Of a stretch of DNA of 64,000 nt, positions 22,745 through 33,572 are shown piece after piece. This stretch comes from Bursaphelenchus xylophilus (taxonomy: Eukaryota > Nematoda > Chromadorea > Rhabditida > Aphelenchoididae). A model generated the notes under the pieces. It was given only the letters and a program-made list of their open reading frames with translations, did not search any database and was not told the DNA's origin. Location of the stretch: contig CAJFCV020000003.1 in the NCBI GenBank assembly GCA_904066235.2, positions 2,790,001-2,854,000 of the forward strand, given 5' to 3'. Positions within the stretch are counted from its first letter, which is position 1; the number at the start of each line of letters is the position of its first letter. The translations under genes were made by a program, and so were the position numbers.

Positions 22745-25700
22745 ATGGGCCAAAAAGCCCTTTGGCCGCTGTTTTTATTCCTCGCACAGTGCGCATGGGC
22801 AATACAAAAAATCGCCGAAGCCCCGAAAAATACTACAGTACATCTGGGAGAATCAGCCTTACTACGATGTCGAGTGGAGAATCAGGTGAGAATTACGAAT
22901 TTGAGACATTTTTATATTATACTTGACATTAAATTTGAAAAAAAAATTAATTTTTTTAAAAATTTTTTTGGGATGAATAAGATTTTGATGTCACTAAAGT
23001 AAGAAGATGGTGTTTTCAAAATTATAGGACTGTTAATTAGTGGTTAAAATACATAAAAGGTCGATTTTTGCCCGTTTTTCCTCCATTTTTTACCGCATAG
23101 TGCGGCTTCCGCCAATTACCGCAAATCAAAGACCGCGAATCCCCCGAAGTCTCTTTGCTTCTTCTTGGCGGCTTCTTCGATGCAAATTTGGCAAAGAAAA
23201 ATAGCTCCGAGCCGGATGTCCCGGAGCTATTGCGCAACTGGGAATAATTTGGAAAAAGTCAAAAAAAATTTGAAATTTTGGAAAATTGAAGAAAAAAAGT
23301 AGACTATTTGAAGGTAAAATACGTATTTTTTAATATAATTTTTACTTAAAATAATAAAAAAAAATTCAAAATTTTTATTTTTGAGAAGAAATCTAAATTA
23401 ATATAAATTTTTGGCGAATTTTGATGAAAAATGAGATTTTTTGCTGAAATACGGGCTTTTCTTGTCTTTTAATTATTTTTTCCAGTGCGTTGAGTCGAAG
23501 ATTGCCTTGTATTTTACAATATTTTGCAATAATTTCTTTGCCTTCCCTTATAAATCCATCGAGAAACAGATGGAAATCGATCTTCCCGCTCGATTTCCCC
23601 CCTCAATTTTTGATTTCCATCAATATTGACGGGATTGCGCAACCCTGCCGAAACTTTATTTGAATAAACAAACGGCATTTGGCCCCATCGATCACTGTGA
23701 TCTTAATCCCATTTCCGAGCCCGATAATCGGAACGGAAAGAAGAAAACCCCTCCGTAATTTGTCAGCGCGCCGTTTTTGTAACGAAAAAAGCATTGCCGC
23801 TTAGTTCAGGGGGCTCCGCCGATTGCGGGGTAATCGACTTTTTCCGGTAATCGAAAGAAAACAAAAGAAGATGGAAGAAAACGCCAAAGATTGGCCGTTT
23901 GGAGAGAAATTTTGGCCGATTTGAACAAAAATTTGCATAAAAATGGGAGAGAAGAAGTCAGAAAAGGAAGACAGAGAGTCTTCTGGAAGTTTTAAAGGCT
24001 TATAAAATACGAATTTGAGAGAAAATCGGTTCAATTTTGCAAAAAATTGACTGATTTGACAAAAAATTGCGTAAAAATTAGAGAGAAAGGAGTCAGAAAT
24101 AGATTTGAGGATACCCAAATGGGCCTAAATTCATTTTGTTTCTTGCAAAAATCCAAGATTTCTCCAGTTTTCTTGTTTTCTTTTTAATTTTCGTAGTGAA
24201 AATTTTTTTTAAACTCGTTTTTTACATCCATCTAAAAGCCTGGGACATACTACAGTGAGGTACCGGATCCAATGGCATAAAACGTCTCATTTTGCATCCC
24301 GGAAGGGACCAAAATGACTCCAAACCATTCCCTTCTCTAAGCTAAAAAACTCCGCTTTGAAAAGCGCGCCCTTTCTTTCAAGGCGGGCTCTTCAAATCGG
24401 TTTTTTAGCTTAGAAAAGGGAAGGGTTTGGAGACATTTTGGTCCCTTCCGGGATGCAAAATGAGACTTTTTTTGCCATTGGATCCGGTCCCTCACTGTAG
24501 TCCGTCCGAAAAGTCGCTGGACTGAAATCAGCGACACGCACTTTGGGAAAACAAAAATTTTCTTTACACTGTGCAATTTCTTGATTTTTTCATCGTGCAA
24601 AAGGCTTTTTTCGGCTGTCCTCGTATCCTGACTCTTTTTCGCACAGCGCAAACGCCAAAAATCAGTCTAGCGACTTTCCGAAAGGGCAAGTCCGTCCTCA
24701 AAGTCGCTGGACTGATTTTTGACGTTTGCACTGTGCAAAAAACAGTTAGGAGCGACAGCCGAAAAAGCCTTTTGCACGGTGCAAAGATCAAGAAATTGCA
24801 CAATGCAAAGAAAACTTTTGTTTTCCCAAAGTCCGTGTCGCCGATTTCAGTCGACTTTCCGGATGGTCTGGTATGTTCCAGGCTTTTAGATGGATGTAAA
24901 ATACGAGTTTATAAAATTTTTCCCTACGAAAATTAAAAAGAAAACAAGAAAACTGAGGAAATCTTGGATTTTTGCCCGAAAAAAGTAAATTTCGGCCGAT
25001 TAGAGTAAAAATTTTTTATGAAGATATTGCAAATTTTGATCAAAAATAAATTTCAAGGCCTATTCCAAATTTTTTGGTTGTTGTAAAATACGGTGTCTCC
25101 TGGCCTAAATTTTTCGAAAAATTTATACCGAGAATTGACTTTTTCTTTCAAAAAATCTCCGATTCAATTGGAAAAATCAATTTCTTCCAGAGAGGAGCGG
25201 TTCAATGGACGAAAGACGGCTTTGGCTTGGGCACAGACCGAGACATGAAACTCTTCAAACGATATCAAATGGTCGGCAGCACCGCCAATGGAGAATATCA
25301 CTTGCAAATTCAGAACGCAACCCTCGACGATGACGGTGCATATGAATGCCAACTCCTTTGGGCGGAGGAAAATCCGGCTGTAATATCAGAACCGGCTTAT
25401 CTTGGGGTTTTGGGTGAGTTTTGAAAGATTTTGGAGAGGAAGTTGTATTGTAATGGGGATTAAAAGAAGTTTGATGTGCTATGGCGTATTTTACCGTATT
25501 TTTTTGGAATTTTGGTAGTGATCATGGCAGAATAGGATATTTGCGATTGAATAGGAGAGATTTTGGATTGAGTCTTACAAGGGATCGGCAAAAGCGCGCA
25601 TCCTGGTTTTTTCTTGAAACATATACCATTTGAAAGAGCGTAAAAAACTGGTCTAGGATCACATTTTATTGTCTGCTATTTTTGCTCTACGCCTTCGCTA

Positions 25701-28700
25701 GCGAGCATTCTTTATTTCTAGGCTTATCTCACCCTTTTTCCGAGGAAACAAATCCGAACGATTTCCAAAGCACAGCGCAGCAGTGCTTCGGTGGCCTAGT
25801 GGGGTAAGGCGCTGGACGAGGCGAACCTGCGAACCGGGTTCGAAACCTCTTTTGATTTTTTTTTGATTTTCTTTTTATTGCAAACCAAATAAGGCCTGGA
25901 AATAGTGTTTGAGTGTCGTATAGACATTTGTGGTATAATCGGAGTCGTTTTTTTTAAGAAAAAACGGAGATTTCTTAAATTCTTTCGAATTTCTAGTACT
26001 TGCCCTTGAAGTGGGTATCTTCTATGGCTGGAACTTTCAACGACTTTCAGATTTTTACGAATTAAGCCCAGTATCGGAAAGTACGTGAAAACTGAGTCTG
26101 AAAACGGTTTACACGTTTTCTACCCGCTATGTTGCATTGGGTTACACGGCCTAAAAGATCGCGTAGTAACACATTGTGAACATGGACTTGGGTATCTCAA
26201 AGTCGGAAAAAAAATGTGTATTCTTTGGCATAGGGTGAAGCGTTGGACGTCATAGGTACGTATGGGACATATGAAAAGTTATTATTGAATCTTTTTAGCC
26301 GTTAAGAAGCAAAGAGTCGTGAAATCCAACCGGGATTTTTAAAAAAATGCTCGCTAGCTAGGGCGTAGAGCAAAAATAGCAGCTAATAAAAGGTGATCCT
26401 AGACCAGTTTTTTACGCTCTTTCAAATGGTATATGTTTCAAGAAAAAACCAGGATGCGCGCTTTTGCCGATCCCTTGTTAGACTCTGGATAGCTTATATT
26501 ATTTATCAGAAAACTTGATGGCATCAATAATGTAAAGTGATATATTGATGTAATTTGAAGTTTTATTGGTGGGAAATTAAGGTGAAGTAGTGTTAGAAGG
26601 CTTTTAGGAAGTAGTGAATGGTGTTTTATAGGGTTAACAAAAGATTTTTGAACAGTTTTGCGCCTTATATTACCCATGATCCATATTTGTGGCATGGATA
26701 ATATAACATGATTTTTGAGGTGGAAATTATGAATTGCTGATGGTAAATGTGTTTACGAATGCAAAACATGAGTTTTTAAAACCGATTTGAATGAATTTTT
26801 TTGCTTTGCATACCTTTTGTTTCCATGAAACATTTGGATGTCATGAGTAATATAGAATTGATCGCTGCGGGCTTAACTAGTGATAAAATGGTTGTTAATC
26901 GGTCGGAAAATAATTTTCAAGGATCACTGCAACTTTTTAATTTTAGTTTATGCATATTATGACTTTATTTCATCTCCAATTTGACCTTATTTTAGCCACC
27001 CCCAAGGGCCCTTTTCTCACCATCGAAAATCAAAAAGCCGAGCCGATCGAAGCCGTCGAAGACATCCCACTACAAGCGAAGTGCACTGTAAATCACGGGA
27101 AACCAGCGGCTCGAATTGTGTGGGTTATCTCGATGGACAAGGAGGGCCAAAGAATCGCTGCCTACATTAACAATGCTAGTGATGTCCTAAAAGAAATTGG
27201 GATTAATCCGGTTCGAAACCAACGAAATTATGATCTTAGTGTCCTGGAAGACACGGAGGAGGACGATGACGGATTTGTCAGCATTACTTCGACGTTAAGG
27301 TGAGAAATTGGGGGAAATTTGTGGTATTTTGCCGTATTTTTGTCTGAAACAAGGGAAAAGAGTGGGTTTTTGGCGGGCGCACACTTGCGGGCAACCACTT
27401 TGCGGGCAACCAGTTTGCGGGCAAATTTTTTGCGGGCAGCCACTTTGCGGGCAGCCGACATTTGCGGCCAGCACCGGCATTTGCGGGCAGCCTGGGACAT
27501 TTGCGGGCAGGGTCGACAGTTGCGGGCAGCCTGGAAGATTTGCGGGCACTCGACATTTGCGGGCAACCGGCACCTGATTGTGAGGGTAACAAGGTGGACG
27601 TGGAAAAATTACTATGATATGATATTTTGGAAATTTGCCGACATTTGCGGGCAGCCGACATTTGCGGGCAACCGGAACTTGAGGATAACAAGGTAGAGGT
27701 GGAAAAATTAGTTCGATATTTTGGAAGTTTTCCGACATTTGCGGGCAACAGTTCCAAAGGTTCCTATGCAGTCTGTGTGATTGTTTTTTCCTGTTGCCCG
27801 CAAATGTCGGCTGCCCGCATGTGTCGGCTGCCCGCAAATGTCGGCAAATTTCCGAAATATCGCAGTAATATTTCCACCTCCACCCTGTAACCCTCAGGTG
27901 CCGGTTGCCCGCAAATGTCGGCTGCCCGCAAGTGTCGGTTGCCCGCAAGTGTCCCAGGCTGCCCGCAAGTGTCTCAGCTGCCCGCAAATGTTTCAGCTGC
28001 CCGCAAATGTGACCCCCCAAATTTTGCCCGCAAAGTGGCTGCCCGCAAAAAATTTGCCCGCAAACTGGTTGCCCGCAAAGTGGTTGCCCGCAAGTGTCGC
28101 GACGCCGGGTTTTTTGGGAGTATGATTGAATTTACAGTAGAATGGGCCTAATAAAAGGTTATGGAGGCATTTTGAGATGATTTTTTGCTTGAATATGCAA
28201 ATTTTTTGGGATTTTTGGGAAATTTTGGGTGTTCTAATTTTCATATTTTTTTCAGATTTATCCCAACGAAATTCGACGACAAAAAGTACCTTTCCTGCAT
28301 GGCCATTCATCCAACTTTTGGTGGCCGAGCCCACACTCGCGCCCAGCTTCTGAACGTCCAGTATAAACCCAAAGTCAAAGTTGTACTCGACGAAAAACAG
28401 TCGGACCTAAGAGAAGGCGGAAGAGCAATGTTTTCCTGCCTGGTGGACGCTCAACCCGGAGATACGAGAGTCTACTGGGCCAAGTACGGCGACCGATTGA
28501 AAGAATTGAACTCAAAAACGGCGGTCATCGAGAACTTGAGCATGGAAGATCATGCGAATCATGTGACTTGTATCGCTGAAAATAAGATTGGCCAGAGTAG
28601 AGGGAGCATGAATATCAGCATTCATTGTAAGTTGAGGACTGCAAGAGGGAATGGGCAGAGTTTGGAGGGAATTGAAGGCGATTTGAGAGGCTTTTTTGGA

Positions 28701-31454
28701 GGGTTTGAATATTGTATTACATTATTTTTGATGAATTTTTGATTTTTACTTCATTTTTGATGGGGATTTTGGTTGATAATGTTTTTAATGGAATATGAAT
28801 AGTATTTAGAAGGTTCGATATTAGTTGGCACAAAATTTGAGGCCAAATTTTTTTTTTTCATTTGACCTTATTTTAGGGTTAGATGACCTGTGGTTATTCA
28901 GATCTTAGAATTTTTGATATAAATATGCGCTGGGAATATTGAAAGTTGATTTTTTGTGTGGTTAAGAGAATTTGAGGTGGATAATACATGATTTTAACAA
29001 CGATTTCTCCTTTGTTTGGACAGTTACGACCTTGTTTTACAATATTTTTGAGCAAATTTTGATTTTTTTTGAAAATTTTGGTGGTATTGACTTTTCTAAT
29101 GGATTTTAGTGGCTCTGAAAGAAGTTTGGAGTAAAGAGGAATCAATTGAAGTCCCTTTTCCATGTTTTTACATCAAAATTTTCAAAATTTATCATCATTT
29201 TTCCAGACGCCCCAAAGATGATGTCCACCTCGCGAACCCAGATCGTCCAGCGCGGAGAGAGCGTCTCGTTCCAGTGCGAAACTGTTGGAAATCCAAAACC
29301 GACAGTCCTATGGTTCCGTCGGGGAATTCACACCACCCAAACCACCGAACCCATCGCCAAAGGACCCACTTTGACATTGGACTCGGTGCATGCCTGGCAT
29401 GTGGGAGAATATGAATGCATGGCGAAGAGCCCCGGCTTCCCACCGGCCCGATTAACCCACTATTTGCATATGAAAGGACCACCAATCATCACGCTGGAGG
29501 AACCGATCCAGAATAGCCGGAGGATCGAGTTGCGATGCAAGGTAGTGTAATATAAAATTTGGAGAAATTTTGGGAATTTATGGGTGGAATAGAAAGTGTG
29601 GAGGTTTTGAATGGTGTTTTATTTGGTTTAGAGGGGCTTTGAGACCTACGGCAGTAGTTATATTATCCATGAGATTCAGGTGGGTCATGGATAAGATAAG
29701 GTGCTGGATGGCGAAAGACGGTATTTCTGGGTAATATAAAAACAAAATTGGCTTGAAAGAGCATTAAGCGTGGTATTTCAGCGATTTTTTCTAGTTATAT
29801 GTACAAAATATTAGTTATATTATCCATGACGTTCAACTGGGTCATGGGAATATAAAGTCGGTTTAGCGACCCGTTTTGATTGAAAAATGAGCTGAGTGAC
29901 TCTCAAATTATTTGCAATTTCAAATAGAGGCACAATTTTTACTTTTTCATCTTGTCAGGTTCGAGCCAAGCCCTCTCCCAACAAGGTTTTGTGGTACATC
30001 AATGACCGAGAGCTCAATTACAACCTGGCTCAAGGTCGTTTGGGCCTTGACGAAGTTCAAACTGACTATGGAGTGGAATCCAAACTTACAATCACCAAAG
30101 TCACCGAAAAGGACTACGGAACCTACAATTGCACCGCCTGGAATGAATTTGGCGCAAGCTCCGCCCACATTCGGGTCACTCAGAAAACTGTGTGGGAAAA
30201 TATTAGTAAGTAGTGGTAATTTTGTAATGAAAAAAATCTTTTTGAAGTTAGCTTGAGTTTAAGTTCAAGTTGGCGCAAAAATTTTTTTTGAATTTTGGGA
30301 TTTTTTGGTGAAATTTTAAATTCTAGAAAATACGTCATCGATGATTACAAAACTGGGTGGGTTACTGTAATTTTCGATGAAAAATTTTTTTGAAGGTGCT
30401 GACTATCGTACGGTTTCATGGGTATAATTTGTTTTTAGAATTTCTTGAAATTTAAGCATGTCATCATGACGGATTTTCTGGAAATTCCATTAAAAATTGA
30501 TAACTTTAATTTTTCTTCCATTTTTTTGTAAAATACGCGTTTCATGGCTCAGGATTATTTGTAATTTTTAGAGAAGACAATATTCCAATGGTTCGTCGCC
30601 GTCCCATGGTACGTCTGGATCATCATCATGGCAATATTCATGTTGTTACTGGCCTCTTGCCTCATTTGGAGATGCTGTTGCTGCTGTAGGAAGTGCCGAT
30701 CGAATGAGAGTATAAAACCAACCAAATTTAGTGGTGAGTTTGGGATTTTTTGGAGAAATTGGACCTTATTTTAGATAAAAAAAATTTATTACCTAAAAAA
30801 ATTTTTTTTTATTTTACGGAAAATTTTCTGAAATATGGTAATATGAGACCAGTTATGGGCCAAGAATTCTGTTTGTGGCATTTTTATTCTTCTGATATTT
30901 ATAAAAATTCAATTTTTTTAGACTGTTCCGACGTCACGGTTCGATGCGAAGCGCTCGATGAAGACGCCCAAGAATACTTTACAAACATGTTCCCTTCCCC
31001 TCATTCCGGCTCCGACATCCTCCGCAAAGACTACATCTCAGTTCCGCAGAGTAATCCGGACCTGGATTACCTCCCACCGCCGGTTTATGGCAGTTATTAT
31101 CAGGCAACCTACGATTATGCGGACAATAATCGACCAATTCGGATAGAACCCGGCGCGTACGGAAGCTACAGTCAATCTCCTGGTAAGTTTAGAGAGTTTA
31201 GAGCTTGAGGCTGAAGAATGGAAAGTTTGAAGCAATTCGGAAGATTAATTTTTGAGATTTTAAAATTTTTTGCTATATTATTCATGGTTGTTTTTTCAGT
31301 CCTCGGAAATGATGTTTGTGTGGGCGTTTACCCCAACCGCAACAACGTCACAGTCCGCCAGTTGAATGTAGCACCCCTGGACACGCTCCCGGAGATTGTG
31401 ACACCGCAGGATGACCTACAACGAACTGCCTCACGCCTCTCCACACATGTCTGA
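22745..31454 (+). CDS. syg-1: SYG-1 (Kirre/NEPH1-type) synaptic adhesion receptor, complete
   Basis: Exons 22745-22885, 25191-25413, 26996-27299, 28256-28626, 29207-29541, 29959-30205, 30572-30733, 30922-31182, 31300-31454; all phases agree, giving 732 aa. Seen: signal peptide (1-19, LFLFLAQCAWA), five Ig domains (Ig1 has C42, the RGAVQWTKDG motif at 48-57 and YEC at 98-100), one membrane span (about 547-572) followed by a Cys cluster RCCCCCRKC, a Tyr/Pro-rich tail and the C-terminus THV, a class I PDZ ligand as in NEPH proteins. Known for the family: SYG-1 binds SYG-2/nephrin through Ig1 and marks synapse position in the C. elegans HSN neuron. Length matches the C. elegans protein (about 730). 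Introns 1-3 carry large inverted repeats. The call is firm; exact ends of exons 6-8 are the least certain. Confidence 0.95.
24253..24497. mobile_element. Tc1/mariner-like MITE, CAGTGAGG family, copy 1
   Basis: Ends CAGTGAGGTACCGGATCCAA and TTGGATCCGGTCCCTCACTG, arms about 120 bp, flanked by TA on both sides (24251-24252, 24498-24499). CAGTG termini and a TA duplication fit Tc1/mariner. Non-coding. The relative at 35598-35857 shares GGATGCAAAATG and the arms around AGCTAAAAAACTCCG / AAGTGAAAAAACTCAG. Confidence 0.8.
24499..24870. mobile_element. AGTCGCTGGACTGA palindromic element, best copy
   Basis: Arms of about 180 bp face each other: GAAATCAGCGACACGCACTT, TGGGAAAACAAAAATTTTCT and GTGCAAAAGGCTTTTTTCGG at the left recur inverted at the right. 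It contains several GCACNGTGC palindromes. Fragments of the family lie at 35480-35580, 39150-39200, 39410-39500, 39840-40020, 50369-50480 and 63260-63460. Confidence 0.7.
25570..26486. mobile_element. Inverted-repeat element with tRNA-like core, syg-1 intron 2
   Basis: Left arm starts GAGTCTTACAAGGGATCGGC and runs about 160 bp (GCGCGCATCCTGG, TACCATTTGAAAGAGCG, CTGGTCTAGGATCAC, TTGCTCTACGCC); the right arm is its inverted copy ending GCCGATCCCTTGTTAGACTC with few differences. No transposase. The core carries the tRNA-like sequence at 25785-25856. Almost fills intron 2 (25414-26995). Confidence 0.8.
25785..25856 (+). other. tRNA-like sequence with pol III A and B boxes
   Basis: TGGCCTAGTGGG (25792-25803) fits the tRNA A box and GGTTCGAAACC (25837-25847) the B box, 45 bases apart, followed by a T-rich stretch (TCTTTTGATTTTTTTTTG) that could stop pol III. 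The 5' start GCTTCGG has no matching 3' acceptor strand and the T stem pairs poorly, so it is not a functional tRNA. It resembles the tRNA-derived head of a SINE or an old tRNA pseudogene carried by the element. Confidence 0.55.
27372..28106. mobile_element. GCGGGCA fold-back element, large copy, syg-1 intron 3
   Basis: Flanked by identical 8-mers GGGTTTTT (27364-27371 and 28107-28114). Left half is a run of units such as ACATTTGCGGGCAGCC (about twelve GCGGGCA in one orientation); the right half is the same in inverse orientation (TGCCCGC), ending GTTGCCCGCAAGTGTCGCGA CGCC. Non-coding: the long open frames through it on both strands merely translate the repeat. Fills most of intron 3 (27300-28255), which splits the second Ig domain. 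Confidence 0.85.
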
Positions 31455-33572
31455 TGGAGAAGATAATTTATGATCATACCGGCGAATTCTCAGAGTTTTA
31501 ATAAGTCTCATAGCTTTATAAGGGAAGTGGAGAGGATTTGACGGGATATCAAAGGAGCTGAAGGGATTTTTTGAGAAAAAATTTATATTACTTTAGGTTA
31601 GGTGGGATAAAATGAGGTCGATTTTTGATGATTTTTTAAGTGGTTTGGATATTTTAAGGTAAATTAAGATCTGAGATGGATTTTAGAAGGTATTTGATGT
31701 AGTAGTTTCGGTATTACAAAAGGTTTTGGACCTGGTTTAATCTAAAATAATGTAAATTTTGATAATTTTGGCTATTTTTGATGCTTTTAGCTGTCGACGA
31801 TAGTCATTAGAGATGTTTTAAGCTCTATTTTTGTTATGATGTTAATTTAAAAGAACAAAGACATCAAAATTTTGACCTCATTTGCCTAGTATAATATAAT
31901 TTTTCATCCAAAAGTACTCAAAATTCCTTTCAAATCCTCGGATATCCTGTAAAATCAATCTCCGACCCTCTCTCAGTCTTTAGTTTTACACACACAACTC
32001 GGGTGACATGATTGTTTGTAATAATTGTACTAACTTTTAATTTTCTTAACAAAATTTTTTGCATTTATCATTACTTTAGCCACTAATTTTACAGTTAGAA
32101 TACTGCCTTTACTCTCAAAAATTTTTGTTTTTGATTGTTGTCAATTTAGATATTAATTTTGATTATTTTTTTTTTGAATTTCCCCTTCAAAGGGCCCTCA
32201 AAATCCAAAGAATGGGTATTTTAAAATTTGGAATCCATTTTTTCAGAATTTTATTGCCATAACCCGTAAAATTGTAATTTTTACCCCATTAGAATATGTT
32301 ATCAGAATGTTGAATTGGATTTTGTTTTATTTTTTTATTATTTTTCATCAAATTTTACTTGGATTTTGTACAAATGAGTAAATTATAAAAAAAATTGGGT
32401 TTTTTTTGAGTGTAAATTGAGATTTTAATTAAAAAAAAAGATTTTTTTTAAAGTTTTTGTACAAAAAAATCCCAAAAAAACAAATAAAATTACTCTCTTG
32501 ACCGGTCTTTATTTCGTTTGTGCCCAAATAGTCAATAAATAAAACAGCAAAAACTCGAAACAATAGTTACAAAATACACAATAAAAAATACGATGATACG
32601 ACGCACCGAAGCCCGCCGATGTCCTGGTTGCAGCGAATTAACAATTTGGGCCAACATACGATGCCAAAAAAAGACACAAAATGTCAAGATGGAATGCTAA
32701 AACGAGACTCGGAAATATTGCTAATGATTACTATACAAAGTTAAGCAGTTTGGAAAAAGGATTTCTACCCATTTCGAAGTAAAACTAGGGAATTTTTGAC
32801 CGGAAAAATTTGATAAAAATTCAAAAAAAATCGAAAAATCGCAAAAATTCCAAAAAATTTTATTAGTTTTTCTGAGAAAAAAGTCGAAATTTTCGCCTAA
32901 AAATCAAAAAAAATGTTTTTTACCGGAAAAAATTTCATAAAAAATTCGATAAAAAATTGAAAAAAATCGAAAAATCGCAAAAAAAATCCAAAAAATTTTA
33001 CAGGTTTTTCTGAGAAAAAAGTCGAAATTTTCGCCTAAAAAATCAAAAAAAAAAATTTTTTTACCGGAAAAATTTTCATAAAAAATTCGATAAAAAATTG
33101 AAAAAAATTCGAAAAAATTGCAAAAAATTCCAATTTTTTTTTAAAAATCTCAGAAAAAAAATAAAAAAAAAATTTTTTTATGAATTTTTGCCGAGAAAAA
33201 ATCGAAATTTTTCGCATAAAAAATTTAAAAATCTCAAATTTTTTTTCAAAAAAAACAAAATATTAAAATTTACACTATTTTTTTACATTCAGCATATGGC
33301 ATTACCACCCAACCCGAAATTCTATAGAGATTTTTTTTGGAAAACTCGGGAAAATATTTCTAAACCAAAAAATTTTTTTTTTAAAATAACGATTAAAACT
33401 GGATATCCACATCGAAAACGACGATATGGAGAAAAGACTGTGATATATTTTACCCATAAATCTTGTACGGGCCGTAATAAGCATTCAAATTTTGGAAAAT
33501 TAACAAAAAAAACAGCTTGAAAATTTGAATGGCGGTGAAAAAAAACAAATAAAAAAAATTATTTGACAAATT
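31455..33572. other. Convergent intergenic region between syg-1 and the TBC1D5-like gene
   Basis: Holds the 3' UTRs of both genes. No AATAAA lies close to the syg-1 stop; the nearest clear ones are at 32470-32545, so the syg-1 3' UTR may be about 1 kb or use a variant signal. AT content is very high. The words GACCT(C/T)ATTT and CCTAGTATAATATAA occur near 31873-31905. Confidence 0.5.
32790..33240. repeat. AT-rich tandem repeat, unit about 133 bp
   Basis: Three to four imperfect copies of a unit containing TTTTTCTGAGAAAAAAGTCG, AAATTTTCGCCTAAAAATC, TTTACCGGAAAAA and ATCGAAAAATCGCAAAAA. Copies start near 32865 and 33002 with partial units on either side. The open frames here on both strands (33035-33520) are by-products. 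Confidence 0.7.

Larger units (their letters stand above)
24145..24975. repeat. Nested palindrome in syg-1 intron 1 (outer arms)
   Basis: Outer arms of about 105 bp (24145-24249 and 24872-24975) are inverted copies: both contain GCAAAAATCCAAGATTTC, TTTTCTTGTTTTCTTTTTAA and ACATCCATCTAAAAGCCTGG. Between them lie two further palindromic elements (24253-24497 and about 24499-24870), so the whole 830-bp block could fold into one long hairpin if transcribed. Confidence 0.8.
22886..25190 (+). other. syg-1 intron 1
   Basis: A 2.3-kb intron. It holds a GC-rich non-coding island at 23090-23235 with a perfect 10-bp hairpin (AATAGCTCCG at 23200 facing CGGAGCTATT at 23222), a second island at 23560-23800, and the nested palindromes at 24145-24975. 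Minus-strand open frames here (23037-23237, 23603-23794) have no family resemblance. The islands are candidate intronic enhancers or ncRNA; this is inference. Confidence 0.5.

Noticed and set aside
25785..25856. Functional tRNA gene
   Set aside because: A and B boxes are good but the acceptor stem does not pair and the T stem is poor; kept only as a tRNA-like sequence.
27372..28106. CRISPR-like regular repeat array
   Set aside because: Repeat units are contiguous, uneven and inverted about a centre, with no unique spacers, and the host is a nematode.
27284..28125. Long open frames (up to 241 codons) with repeated CGQ / ARK motifs in syg-1 intron 3
   Set aside because: They only translate the GCGGGCA repeat array in several frames and both strands; bounded by an 8-bp duplication, so this is a mobile element.
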